Assembly (NCBI RefSeq): GCF_000620085.1
Contig: NZ_JHVJ01000005.1
Coordinates: 186,001 to 250,000, forward strand
Length of the DNA: 64,000 nt
Reading direction: 5' to 3'
Source of the DNA: Marinobacterium jannaschii DSM 6295
Lineage (GTDB): Bacteria; Pseudomonadota; Gammaproteobacteria; Pseudomonadales; Balneatricaceae
Within the stretch, counting starts at the first letter, position 1. The number at the start of each line of letters is the position of its first letter. A model generated the notes under the pieces. The model saw only the letters and a list, made by a program, of their open reading frames with translations. It was not told the origin of the DNA and made no database searches. The translations under genes and the position numbers were made by a program. Below are positions 36,217 to 45,246 of the stretch, piece after piece.

Positions 36217-38646
36217 TCAGGCCTGCGAGCTATGCAGTAATTTGACGATCTGAGCTTCAGCCGCTGAAAAAGAGGACTCCAGCATCTGCATCGTTTTCGC
36301 AATACAAGCGATCTGCCCATTCTCACAGGTATCTTCCAGCTCGGCACAGCGCTCCCCAACCATCAAGGCTCCCATAGTGCGTGAAGTGGACTTAAGCTTA
36401 TGGGCTATGCCTCTTGCCGTTTGAACATCTTCCTGGGCACAGGCACTTCGTAACTCGTCGAGTTGTAGATGCACAGAATCGAGATAATCGGTGAGGAGAT
36501 CAAACACCACTGCAGGCTCATCACCTACCAGACTTTTTAACACCTCGACGTCAAATACCGCTTCTGCTGCAGATTGTTTATCTATCCCAGATGCTGACGT
36601 TTCCTCCGGCTTGTCTGCAGGAGCCAGCCACTTCTCCAACGTCTCACTGAGTTGTTGAAGTTGGATAGGCTTGGTCAGGTAGTCGTCCATACCCGCCGCT
36701 TCGGTGCGACATTTCTCTCCGCGGAGTGCGTTTGCCGTCAGGGCGACAATAGGTTTATGCCTTAAGCTTTTCTCTTCACTGCGAACAGCCTCTGCCAGTT
36801 GGTAACCATCCATCTCCGGCATGTGCAGATCGGTAAGCAATAACGCGTAATCCCGATTACGCCACTTACTCAATGCTTCCCTACCGTCACCGGCCACCTC
36901 GGCGGCATATCCTAACAGTCCCAGTTGTCGCAAAATGACACTCTGGTTTATTCTGTCATCTTCAGCGACCAGAATTAGCCGCCCCTGTGCCAGCGCGTCA
37001 TCAGTCGTAGGGGGCACTATATTCTCGCCTTGCCCCTCTTCGCTGATACCCTGGTAGAAGACGTCAGCACTGGTAAGCCCGGCCGCTACCGCGACAGCAC
37101 GCAGTAAGTCACGGTAACGAAGGACGCAGTATCCCAGACTGACCACGGCCGGGGCTTGCTGACAGATTTTCGGTTGCACTGAACGGCTCAATACTACGTA
37201 ACCAATGTCATTCAGCCGGCGCTTTATCCATTGTTCAATCGTAAGCTGAAGCGCTTGCTCCTCGCTGGAGTTAATAATCACCGCCCTGCGGGGCGACTCA
37301 TTTTCCGCCAGGGCGAGGGCTGAACCAAGGTCTGTCACCCGACGAACGCTAGCCCCTGCATATTCAAGATACGCACAATGATCATCAATGTTGCCGCTAT
37401 CGCTTTCCAGAACAATGCACGTCAGTCCAGAAAGGTCCACATCCGGGCACTCGTTTCCGGCGACCACACGCTCAAGAGGTAAGGTAAAGGTGAACGTGGA
37501 TCCTTCACCGACCGAACTTTCTACAGCAATATCTCCCTGCATCAGCTCGACCAGCCCCTTACTGATCGCCAGTCCCAACCCTGTGCCGCCAAAACGCCGT
37601 GTCGTAGACTGCTCGGCTTGCTGAAATGAAGTAAAAAGCGTACCTAAGATATCCGGAGCAATCCCGATGCCGTTGTCAATGACACTGAAAGTCAGCTGGG
37701 ACTCTGAGTCTGCAGAAATATCGAGCCGCACCCCGACCTGACCCCGGCTTTGTTGCGAGCCGTCACAGAACTTGATGGCATTTCCGATGAGATTATTGAG
37801 AACCTGACGTAACCGGGTCGGATCTGACCAAATCTGATCAGGGACCTGAGGATGAATGAACAGCGATATATCTACATATTTTTCCAGGCCATACAGGCTT
37901 AACGAAGCACAGGTGCCTTCGAGAAGTTCGCGGATAGAGATCTGCGTTCGCTCCAACTCCAATCGCCCGGCATCCATCTTCGAAAAGTCTAATATTTCAT
38001 CGATAATCCGCAGCAGAGAAAATGCGGAGTCCTGGATTATTCTGACCGACTGGACCTGAGACTCATCAAGGTTACTTTTTGCCAGCACCTCAGCCATGCC
38101 AATCACGCCATTCATCGGAGTACGAATCTCATGACTCATTGCCGCCAGAAATTCAGACTTGGCTTTGGTGGCTGCATTAGCAGCATCGCCGGCAAGTGTA
38201 AGCTCATGTAAATACTCTTTTTCAGTGAGCCTGTTCAGTATTGCGCAAGCTTTCTCGATAGAGAGTTCTCTTACAGGCTTCGGAAAGCAGCTCACTAATT
38301 GAACATGAAAAAGGTTATCCGCCGGACGGACAATGACACGATTAAAAGCAGTTTTAAGTGCTTGCTCAGGATAAGAGAAGCCCCCCGTCGGAGTACAGAA
38401 CTCCAGACTTAGTCCACTCTCCGAGTCGTATTCAACTAACTTAACGTCAAATACAATCTCCTGGCCGCCTTTCAAAAGCTCGCAAGTAAGCTCGGAGAAA
38501 GTGGACAGTAGCTTGCTCACCTCAACGGGACTAAATTGCAGGTATTCAACGAGCGCTCGTAGGTTGTTGCGACATTTCAGTACAGCCCCTCTGTCCGTGA
38601 CAGACAGATTACCGAGATCAGATACCCTCTTCTCAATAGAAATCAC
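36217..38646 (-). CDS. Soluble hybrid histidine kinase with RsbT-like N-terminal region, degenerate REC, REC and Hpt
   Basis: This 809-residue kinase has no membrane segment. The start is GTG at 38646; no in-frame ATG exists before residue 170. HisKA has H172 ([17 protein letters not shown]), followed by an ATPase domain ([23 protein letters not shown]). Next is a receiver-like domain without a recognisable acceptor Asp ([11 protein letters not shown], later VIINSSEE), then an intact REC ([15 protein letters not shown]) and a C-terminal Hpt domain ([14 protein letters not shown]). The first 130 residues, with a pattern like [21 protein letters not shown] followed by beta strands, resemble the fold of RsbT/RsbW ATPases with the ATP-binding residues lost. 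It follows rsbRST on the same strand and is the likely output of the stressosome. Confidence 0.9.
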   Translation of the reverse strand: MISIEKRVSDLGNLSVTDRGAVLKCRNNLRALVEYLQFSPVEVSKLLSTFSELTCELLKGGQEIVFDVKLVEYDSESGLSLEFCTPTGGFSYPEQALKTAFNRVIVRPADNLFHVQLVSCFPKPVRELSIEKACAILNRLTEKEYLHELTLAGDAANAATKAKSEFLAAMSHEIRTPMNGVIGMAEVLAKSNLDESQVQSVRIIQDSAFSLLRIIDEILDFSKMDAGRLELERTQISIRELLEGTCASLSLYGLEKYVDISLFIHPQVPDQIWSDPTRLRQVLNNLIGNAIKFCDGSQQSRGQVGVRLDISADSESQLTFSVIDNGIGIAPDILGTLFTSFQQAEQSTTRRFGGTGLGLAISKGLVELMQGDIAVESSVGEGSTFTFTLPLERVVAGNECPDVDLSGLTCIVLESDSGNIDDHCAYLEYAGASVRRVTDLGSALALAENESPRRAVIINSSEEQALQLTIEQWIKRRLNDIGYVVLSRSVQPKICQQAPAVVSLGYCVLRYRDLLRAVAVAAGLTSADVFYQGISEEGQGENIVPPTTDDALAQGRLILVAEDDRINQSVILRQLGLLGYAAEVAGDGREALSKWRNRDYALLLTDLHMPEMDGYQLAEAVRSEEKSLRHKPIVALTANALRGEKCRTEAAGMDDYLTKPIQLQQLSETLEKWLAPADKPEETSASGIDKQSAAEAVFDVEVLKSLVGDEPAVVFDLLTDYLDSVHLQLDELRSACAQEDVQTARGIAHKLKSTSRTMGALMVGERCAELEDTCENGQIACIAKTMQMLESSFSAAEAQIVKLLHSSQA

Positions 38647-38991
38647 AGGCTCTGTCCATTCCGAAGCTTAAACATGTTTGCTCCCCCTGAGGCGACCGTA
38701 TTGGCAGTGATATAAGCTCAGAAAGACAACTCATGTATCTGATATCACCTACCGTACCGCCCCTTCTCAATCCCTTTGCTGATGTCTAAATCAATTAACG
38801 ATTACCTGATGCTTGCTTACATAAAGCATTCTGACTCGCGAATCTGAAAAACAGATTAGTCCATATTGCAACAACCAGGTAAGTGTTGCGCCCCAGGTTT
38901 CGAATCATCGGGCGCAACTATGTAGCGCAACTATGTAGCGCAACTATGTAGCCCAGCTATGTAGCCCAGCTAACCGTCACCCTTTATCGTT
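38647..38991. other. 345-bp intergenic region between rsbT and the hybrid kinase
   Basis: No gene is visible. It contains the 13-bp tandem array at 38912-38972 listed separately. A promoter for the kinase may lie here, so co-transcription with rsbRST is not certain. Confidence 0.5.
38912..38972. repeat. 13-bp tandem repeat, about 4.7 copies
   Basis: Three identical copies of GCGCAACTATGTA (38912-38924, 38925-38937, 38938-38950) are followed by a variant GCCCAGCTATGTA (38951-38963) and a partial GCCCAGCTA (38964-38972). It starts 20 bases after the rsbT stop codon, between rsbT and the hybrid kinase. Perfect short tandem units of this kind can change copy number by slippage; they could also be binding sites. 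Confidence 0.9.
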
Positions 38992-39435
38992 TCAATTCAT
39001 CCACTTGCAAGCGGAAATTCGAGTCCCCCGGCCAGGCTGGCTACAAATTGACATTTCATCCATCAATCTGGAAACCCCTCCCAACCCCAGTCCCAGGCTG
39101 CGAAATTGCTGCTGTGTAGAAAAGCCATCCACCATTGCCTGTTGGACATCCTCTATTCCAGGCCCTCCATCCTCGGCAATGACACGGATTCCCCGACAAC
39201 TGTTTTTTTCAACGATCTGGAGTCGGATGATCCCTTTACCGGCATAGCTTATAATGTTGGTCCCAAGCTCATAGATCGCTGTCATCAACATCTGGGTTGC
39301 CGTCTTTGCTAAACCGATCACCTTCGAAAGAACCCGTGCCACATTTGCAGCTACCGCATTATCCGAACTTTTCGTCACTTCAACCGCCGTCTCTTCCTGA
39401 ACCTTTATTACCTGGCTTGCAGACACTGCGCTCAT
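38992..39435 (-). CDS. rsbT: RsbT-like serine/threonine kinase of a stressosome
   Basis: This 147-residue protein of the GHKL ATPase superfamily has the N-box ELGTNIISYAGKG, the G1 box EDGGPGIED and the G2 region LGLGLGGVSRLMDEM. This set is that of RsbT, the kinase that phosphorylates RsbS and RsbR and is released from the stressosome on stress. RsbW-type anti-sigma factors are the alternative, but the gene order rsbR-rsbS-rsbT favours RsbT. No sigma-B, RsbU or RsbX gene is present; the nearest downstream gene is a hybrid histidine kinase, as in some Gram-negative stressosome loci. Confidence 0.9.
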   Translation of the reverse strand: MSAVSASQVIKVQEETAVEVTKSSDNAVAANVARVLSKVIGLAKTATQMLMTAIYELGTNIISYAGKGIIRLQIVEKNSCRGIRVIAEDGGPGIEDVQQAMVDGFSTQQQFRSLGLGLGGVSRLMDEMSICSQPGRGTRISACKWMN

Positions 39436-39484
39436 GGTTAATCACTTCTATATTCAGGAAAACTGATCTCCGAATGGTGCCCGC

Positions 39485-39853
39485 TTAATACGCACCACTT
39501 TCGGCTACCCCTAACAGCGCATCATCAATCCTTCCGACACAGGTTACGCCCTCGAAATCAAGATTGAGCCCAACGATAGATGCCGCCACACCCGGGTTCA
39601 TGCCGGCAACGATCACATCGACATCCAGCATCGATGCCATCCTGGCGGTATCGCAGATGTAACGGGTGAAAAGCGAATCGACACTGTCCACCGCCGTTAT
39701 ATCAATCACCAAACGACTGACATTCTGTCTATTCAGTTGCCTTAATGCTTCTTTTTGCAGAGCCAGCACCAGCTCGTCATCCCAGTCAGTAGCAATGGAC
39801 ACTATCAAACACTTCTGAACTACTTTTAGTGCCCCGTATATCGCAGGTTTCAT
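39485..39853 (-). CDS. rsbS: RsbS-like STAS-domain stressosome core protein
   Basis: This 122-residue single STAS domain includes LVIDITAVDSVDSLFTRYIC, corresponding to the loop where RsbS carries its phosphorylated serine. ATG at 39853 has AGG nine bases upstream. It lies between an RsbR-like STAS gene and rsbT on the same strand, with gaps of 49 and 115 bases. In Bacillus, RsbS forms the stressosome core with RsbR and holds RsbT until phosphorylated. Confidence 0.88.
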   Translation of the reverse strand: MKPAIYGALKVVQKCLIVSIATDWDDELVLALQKEALRQLNRQNVSRLVIDITAVDSVDSLFTRYICDTARMASMLDVDVIVAGMNPGVAASIVGLNLDFEGVTCVGRIDDALLGVAESGAY

Positions 39854-39968
39854 GCAATTACCTAAAATGGTTCCTCATACATAGCCAATAAAATTGCGTT
39901 GGCAAGTATTCCCCAAAGATTGAGGATGACTATCGAAACCTCAGTTTCGTCATCTCTCCTGTTCGCGC

Positions 39969-40364
39969 TTAGGATAGCGGTGTGATCTCCTGACCAGTAC
40001 TCTTGAGGGCCACTCTCAACGCATCTCTGATAGTGGATGTTGTAGTGGTATCTCCCAGATGAACGCCCAATTGCACGATTGTCTGAGCAATCTCAGGCGA
40101 TATGCCCGATATCACTGTCTCACAACCCATTAATTTAGTAGCTTGTCCTAACTTGATAAGGTGATTCGCAACTGCGCTGTCGACAACACTGACGCCCAAT
40201 ATATCCAGTATGATGACTGACGCACCGGTTTCGTGAATTTTATTGAGCACCCGTTCCAGCATTACCTGCGTACGCCGTGAATCCAGAGTCCCCTGCAAGG
40301 CAACAAAAAGAATATTGTCCCACAGGATATTTACCGCTACTTGCTCCTGAATTTCGATTTCCAT
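39969..40364 (-). CDS. RsbR-like STAS-only protein
   Basis: Starting at ATG 40364 (MEIEIQEQVAVNILWDNI) the product has 131 residues; a longer frame begins at a GTG twelve codons earlier. It is a STAS domain with the RsbR-type segment LGVSVVDSAVANHLIKLGQ, where the Bacillus threonine is replaced by serine, and ISPEIAQTIVQLGVHL followed by a run of four threonines near the second phosphosite. Unlike RsbR, it has no N-terminal sensor domain such as a globin or PAS. It may therefore be a core or decoy component, with sensing provided by RsbR paralogues elsewhere. Confidence 0.85.
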   Translation of the reverse strand: MEIEIQEQVAVNILWDNILFVALQGTLDSRRTQVMLERVLNKIHETGASVIILDILGVSVVDSAVANHLIKLGQATKLMGCETVISGISPEIAQTIVQLGVHLGDTTTTSTIRDALRVALKSTGQEITPLS

Positions 40365-40827
40365 AACTCTTTCCCTGATAATTCCTTCTAACAAAAGCAC
40401 ATTAGCTTAAAAAACCAAACCGATATATAGACCTTAGTAAAGAATCGCTGATCAGGACCTGAGGCCTGTCATTTTTTTCTGCACTAGTTCTCTGGGCGTA
40501 ATAGGCTTCAACAGCTCTGGCCTTTGAGTTTTCGATATTCAGGCTGAAAACACCGGTTTCCCAAATCATTCAGTTCGGCATGAAATCACTGTGCTTATCC
40601 GGCTCTCGATCAGCGACCGGCCAGGCGGCAGATTTCGCTAACTGAAACATCGGATTCTGGGTATTCGGGATACCGATGATCTGTCTTCTGTGAGCCGAGA
40701 GGCCAACCGCGCCGAACATGGCATAGCTCGCGCAGCACGACCTGACGGCGATTCACGCCTTATCTATGTCATACTTAGTGTAAGTGCGACTCGAAGATAT
40801 TCAATAATCATTCACATAGGTCGTAAC
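40365..40827. other. 463-bp intergenic region between divergent rsbR-like gene and small membrane protein
   Basis: No gene with good composition is found. The short frame on the plus strand is an upstream extension of the small membrane protein. Around 40450-40480 there is a weak CAGG...CCTG arrangement before TTTTTTT. Promoters for both neighbours are expected here but not recognised. Confidence 0.4.
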
Positions 40828-41115
40828 ATGTATGAATTCTATTACGATAACTTTACTGCGCCCGCCGGATGGTTTCTATTATTCTGCCTGATCGCGGCTT
40901 CAGTCTGTCATATGATGGTGCTCTACTTCGGGATGAAAATAGAGCAAGCGGTAAAAGCGGCCCAATCCAAGGTTCAAAACGTGCAGCTAACGCATGTAGC
41001 GGTTAATGAACGCGAACTGCTCGCCATCTGGACCTTGGCGCGGCGGCTTTTTCTTCAGGTTAGTCCCCTGTTTCTTTTCGCCTGGCTCGTAGGACTGGGC
41101 CGTCCGGGTTACTGA
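40828..41115 (+). CDS. Small membrane protein of unknown function (95 aa)
   Basis: The best start is ATG 40828 (MYEFYYDNFTAPAGWFLLF) with AGGT seven bases upstream; it gives 95 residues. A hydrophobic segment at about 14-36 (GWFLLFCLIAASVCHMMVLYFG) is followed by a soluble amphipathic stretch with several Glu/Lys/Gln. A second hydrophobic segment lies near the end (LFLQVSPLFLFAWLVGLG). I recognise no family. It stands alone between the stressosome locus and fadB, with a possible terminator at 41418-41457. Confidence 0.65.
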   Translation: MYEFYYDNFTAPAGWFLLFCLIAASVCHMMVLYFGMKIEQAVKAAQSKVQNVQLTHVAVNERELLAIWTLARRLFLQVSPLFLFAWLVGLGRPGY

Positions 41116-41489
41116 CAATAAAGCTGAGCGCAAGGCACCAGCTAGATATCCTACCCTGTCTTATTAGCTTCCGACTTACTTTCCCATCTGCCTGGCTGTT
41201 AGCTTCGAGTTTAACAAGCGTCTCACCTCGCCTATCAGCGTATCAGGTCCAACCGCCCAGACCCGACTGCCGGCCCGGCGGTTATAGATGCTCAGGGCAT
41301 TGTGGTAGACCGGTCAGACCCGAGCTTTCCCTGAAACCCATACCAACCTGTATTCGCAAGGCCCGGCCGGAGCCAGAAACAACTGTATGCTTTTTTACGA
41401 ATTGCTGTCGCTTTCTGAGCCTGCCGCCACGCCGAAGATTAGCAGCAGGCTTTTATTTTATGCCGCAGGGTGCCGGCTGATCGGATGAA
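41116..41489. other. 374-bp intergenic region, gene-free
   Basis: No open frame of good composition exists. The only clear structure is the terminator-like hairpin near its right end, listed separately. Convergent transcription from the small membrane gene (plus) and fadB (minus) ends here. Confidence 0.45.
41418..41458 (+). terminator. Terminator-like hairpin, plus strand
   Basis: AGCCTGC (41418-41424) pairs with GCAGGCT (41445-41451) across a 20-base loop and is followed by TTTATTTT. The long loop lowers confidence. It would end transcripts coming from the small membrane protein gene. Confidence 0.5.
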
Positions 41490-43628
41490 TCAGTAAAAAG
41501 TGCAGTTATCGTTCAGGCGAGCCTTGAAGCCATCGGTCGATTCATAAAGAGGTCCGTGCTCAGTATTAGCCTCGGCTTTATCGGCAAATGCCCGCAGACC
41601 GACTGTGTCGATGTAGCGCAGCGCCCCCCCTCGGAAGCGAGGGAAGCCCAACCCCAGAATCAGTCCCATATCCACTTCAGCGGCTGATTCAACGATGCCA
41701 TCTTCCAGGCAACGTACAGACTCCAGGCACAGCGGTATCATCATGCGGTCGATGATCTCCTGATCGCTGATATCTATGCACCGTTTAGAGCGCTCTGAAA
41801 TCAGTTCACGCACGAGGCCCGCGGGTTCCTTAAAACGGCGGCCGTTTTCATCAGCACCGTACTCATAGAAACCCTTGCCATTTTTCTGGCCCAGACAGTC
41901 TGCAGCCAGCAATGCCTCGGCGATCACATCGGTGTCATGCCCCATCCTCTGCGGGAAGCCTTGTTGCATCACATGGTCGGCATGCACCAGAGTATCGATA
42001 CCGACTACATCCGCCAGATAGGCCGGCCCCATTGGCCAGCCAAACGCTTCCATCACGCGATCGATACGCTGGAAATCAACGCCGTCTATCAACAGGCGGT
42101 TAAAAGCGTTGAAGTAAGGGAACAGAATGCGGTTGACCAGAAAGCCCGGGCAGTCGTTTACCACGATGGGGGTCTTGCCCATCGCAGTGGCATAGGCCAC
42201 GGTACGGGCAACAGTCTGATCGCTGGTTTTGCTACCACGAATCACCTCGACCAGAGGCATCAGGTGTACCGGATTAAAGAAGTGCATGCCACAGAGCTGT
42301 TCCGGACGTGCCAGATTTTCTGCCAGGGTATCGATTGAGATGGTGGAAGTATTGGATGCCAGTACCGCAGTCTCCGGCACAGCACTTTCAACATCAGCCA
42401 GCACTGCAGCTTTAACGGCCGGATTTTCAACCACTGCTTCAACCACCAGGTCAACACAGCCGAACTCGCTGTAATCCAGCGCCGGCGTAATGGCGTCCAT
42501 CACTACTGCCTTAGCCGCGGCATCCATCCGGCCCTTATCGATCATGCGATCCAACAGCCCGGATGCGGTCTTCAGGCCCAGAGACAGTGCCTCTTCGCGG
42601 ATATCCTTCATCACGATCGGCGTACCGGTCGATGCAGACTGGAATGCCACACCGCCCCCCATAATGCCTGCCCCCAGCACGGCACTCTTTTTAACGCTAT
42701 CAGCCTGCTGACTCCAGGCTTTGGACTTTTTCTTAAGCTGCTGGTCGTTCATAAACAGGCCAACCAGACTCTTGGCTGAATCGGATTGCGCCAGCGTAAC
42801 AAACGCATCGACCTCAACAGCCAGCGCTTCGGCTAACGGCAGAGTCGCATGGGCACAGACCGCATTCAGGATTGCAACCGGCGCCGGATAGTCTGGATCC
42901 AGCTTTTTCGCATACGTTTGGCACGTTGCGGCCAATTCAGTGCGGGTCGCCGGCGAGTCCGGCAGGGGTTGTTGCTTGCGTTCACGGGCAGTGGCGAATT
43001 CGATATCGCCTGCTACTGCTGAATTTAACATAGCCATCGCCACATCACGTAGCTCGGCGGGCGGCGCTACGCTATCCGCTGCCCCCTGCTTCAGCGCGAC
43101 TGATGCCTTCTGCGCCTTTCCGGTCATCATCCATTGCAGTGCAGCCTCGGCGCCAATCAGACGACTCAGGCGAACAGTGCCCCCCCAGCCCGGACAGATA
43201 CCAAGGTTTACTTCTGGCAGGCCAACACGTGCGTCCGCTGACAGCACTCGGTAGTCAGCACTCAGCGCCAGCTCAAAACCACCACCCAGTGCCATACCGT
43301 TGATTGCAGCAACCGTGGGGAAAGGCAGGCTTTCCAGTGTTGCAAAAACAGCATGTGTCTCGTTAATCCACGCTTTCAGCTCTTCGCTGCTTAATGCGAA
43401 GTTTTCCTGAAACCCGGTAATGTCTGCACCGACAATAAACGCCGGTTTTGCACTACTGATCAGCAAACCCTTTATATCGGTCGCTGCCGCCAGTTGCCCG
43501 ACAGCTTCTGTCAGCTCTTTCAGCGTCTGATTATTGAGCTTGTTTACAGACTCGCCCTGAAGATCAAACACCAGCTCGACCAAACCGGGTTCCAGGGTAT
43601 TAAGGCTTACCGCCTGACCGTTGTACAT
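41490..43628 (-). CDS. fadB: Multifunctional beta-oxidation alpha subunit (enoyl-CoA hydratase / 3-hydroxyacyl-CoA dehydrogenase)
   Basis: The start at 43628 (MYNGQAVSLNTLEPGLVELVF) has GAGG upstream and gives 712 residues, the size of FadB; the frame extends 28 codons further without support. The N-terminal crotonase domain shows FIVGADITGF and INGMALGGGFELALSADYR. The dehydrogenase domain has the Rossmann motif VLGAGIMGGGVAFQSA near residue 315, then SNTSTISI, GMHFFNPVHLMPLVEV and NDCPGFLVNR. It performs hydration and NAD-dependent oxidation of acyl-CoA. The thiolase gene is upstream on the same strand after 203 bases. FadB versus FadJ cannot be settled firmly; gene order (thiolase first) and lengths are the only guides. 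Confidence 0.93.
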   Translation of the reverse strand: MYNGQAVSLNTLEPGLVELVFDLQGESVNKLNNQTLKELTEAVGQLAAATDIKGLLISSAKPAFIVGADITGFQENFALSSEELKAWINETHAVFATLESLPFPTVAAINGMALGGGFELALSADYRVLSADARVGLPEVNLGICPGWGGTVRLSRLIGAEAALQWMMTGKAQKASVALKQGAADSVAPPAELRDVAMAMLNSAVAGDIEFATARERKQQPLPDSPATRTELAATCQTYAKKLDPDYPAPVAILNAVCAHATLPLAEALAVEVDAFVTLAQSDSAKSLVGLFMNDQQLKKKSKAWSQQADSVKKSAVLGAGIMGGGVAFQSASTGTPIVMKDIREEALSLGLKTASGLLDRMIDKGRMDAAAKAVVMDAITPALDYSEFGCVDLVVEAVVENPAVKAAVLADVESAVPETAVLASNTSTISIDTLAENLARPEQLCGMHFFNPVHLMPLVEVIRGSKTSDQTVARTVAYATAMGKTPIVVNDCPGFLVNRILFPYFNAFNRLLIDGVDFQRIDRVMEAFGWPMGPAYLADVVGIDTLVHADHVMQQGFPQRMGHDTDVIAEALLAADCLGQKNGKGFYEYGADENGRRFKEPAGLVRELISERSKRCIDISDQEIIDRMMIPLCLESVRCLEDGIVESAAEVDMGLILGLGFPRFRGGALRYIDTVGLRAFADKAEANTEHGPLYESTDGFKARLNDNCTFY

Positions 43629-43831
43629 GTCCTGTTCCTCACACAATGCCGTCTGTACAGGCAGGGGCGTGACTGGACAACAAGCAGCCAAACGGGTCCC
43701 GGCAGCATACAAACAGGCAATAATCTTACTGTTTAGGGGAGCGAAGGATTAAGCCGCCATCCATGGCCCGGTGAAGCGTCGCAGATAACGACGGCCCTGA
43801 CGGGGCTTAACCCTCAGATTAAGCAGATGGG

Positions 43832-45016
43832 TTAAACACGTTCAAACAGTGCGGCAATACCCTGACCACCGCCGATACAGAGGCTGACCATTGCGTAGCG
43901 GCCATTGATTCGGTTCAGTTCATGCAATGCTTTTACGGTGATAACAGCACCGGTTGCACCGATAGGATGACCCAGGGAGATACCACTGCCGTTGGGATTG
44001 ACGCGCTCAGTTGGCAGATCCAGCTGCTGGGCGACTGCCAGTGCCTGTGCCGCAAACGCTTCATTAACCTCATACAGATCGATATCGGTCACGCTGAGAT
44101 TGTTACGTTCCAGTATTTGCTGAATCGCCGGTACCGGGCCGATACCCATGATTTCCGGATCGACTCCCACCACGGCGTAGTCCACTAGTTTAGCCAGCGC
44201 CTCTACCCCCTGTGTCTCGGCCACCTCACGGTCCATCATCACCAGTGCAGCCGCTGCATCATTCAGTCCGGAAGCATTACCCGCCGTAACCGTGCCGTCT
44301 TTTTTGAAGACCGGTTTCAGTGCCGCCATATCAGAGGCTTTGCAGTCGTAACGAACATGCTCGTCAGTATCAAACAGGGTCACGCCCTTACGGCTTTTCA
44401 GCTCGACCGGTACGATCTGGTCTTTGAAGTAACCGTTTTCGATCGCATTCTGCGCACGGTTATGACTCAGGGCCGCCAACTCATCCTGCTGTTCACGGGA
44501 AATGCCGTACTTTTCAGCCACGTTCTCAGCAGTGATGCCCATATGGATGTGATTGAACGGGCAGTGCAGCGCAGCAACCATCGGATCGATCATTGCCGCG
44601 TCGCCCATACGCTGACCAAAACGTGCTGTTGGGATGTGATAAGGCGCACGGCTCATAGACTCAGCACCGCCGGCAACGACGGTGTCACAGATACCCAGCT
44701 CGATCTGCTGAGCCGCTGTCAGTACCGCCTGCAGGCCGCTGCCACACAGACGGTTTACGGTCAGAGCCGGAGCCGCCTCAGGCAAGCCGCCATTCAGAGC
44801 AGCCACCCGCCCCATATACATATCCGCAGGCTCAGAGTGGATTACGTTACCAAATACGCTGTGCCCCACCGTTTCAGGTGCCACGCCGGCACGCCGTACC
44901 GCTTCAGCAACCAGCATCGCCGCCAGCTGACCGGGCTTATGGTTCTTCAGGCTGCCGCCGTAGCTGCCAATTGCCGTACGTACTCCACTCACCACAACCA
45001 CTTCACGTTTCTGCAT
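43832..45016 (-). CDS. Acetyl-CoA C-acyltransferase (thiolase)
   Basis: Starting at 45016 (MQKREVVVVSGVRTAIGSYG) the protein has 394 residues. Catalytic residues are C91 (VNRLCGSGLQA), the histidine of NPNGSGISLGHPIGATGA, and the cysteine of SLCIGGGQGIA. The NEAFAAQAL motif is also present. Length and details (RTAIGSYGGSL, GISLGHPIGATGA) are closer to broad beta-ketothiolases of the BktB/PhaA type than to the 387-residue FadA, so it may cleave or form short-chain 3-ketoacyl-CoA as well. It precedes fadB, suggesting shared function in fatty-acid breakdown. An AraC-type regulator is divergent. Confidence 0.92.
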   Translation of the reverse strand: MQKREVVVVSGVRTAIGSYGGSLKNHKPGQLAAMLVAEAVRRAGVAPETVGHSVFGNVIHSEPADMYMGRVAALNGGLPEAAPALTVNRLCGSGLQAVLTAAQQIELGICDTVVAGGAESMSRAPYHIPTARFGQRMGDAAMIDPMVAALHCPFNHIHMGITAENVAEKYGISREQQDELAALSHNRAQNAIENGYFKDQIVPVELKSRKGVTLFDTDEHVRYDCKASDMAALKPVFKKDGTVTAGNASGLNDAAAALVMMDREVAETQGVEALAKLVDYAVVGVDPEIMGIGPVPAIQQILERNNLSVTDIDLYEVNEAFAAQALAVAQQLDLPTERVNPNGSGISLGHPIGATGAVITVKALHELNRINGRYAMVSLCIGGGQGIAALFERV

Positions 45017-45246
45017 GGGACTCTCTCTTATGTGCAGCGCTGTTTTAAAGCACTCTTCTTCCGTTTGAGGTAGCGGGATCTTTTGCTGAAGAAAGCCGTA
45101 CCTGGATGCACCTAGTGTCCCGTTCAATCAGTCGATCAACAATAACGAAAGAAGTCTGATAGTTAACATTTTCGGACACAGGCTCTACACTAGGAACTCA
45201 CGCCTATCCATTAACACCATGCAACCAGTCAGAAACAAATATCAAT

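Noticed and set aside
45168-45181. TTCGGACA shared between the thiolase/AraC intergenic region and the region upstream of the chemoreceptor (about 48536)
   Set aside because: Only eight bases, found twice, and without symmetry; chance is a sufficient explanation.
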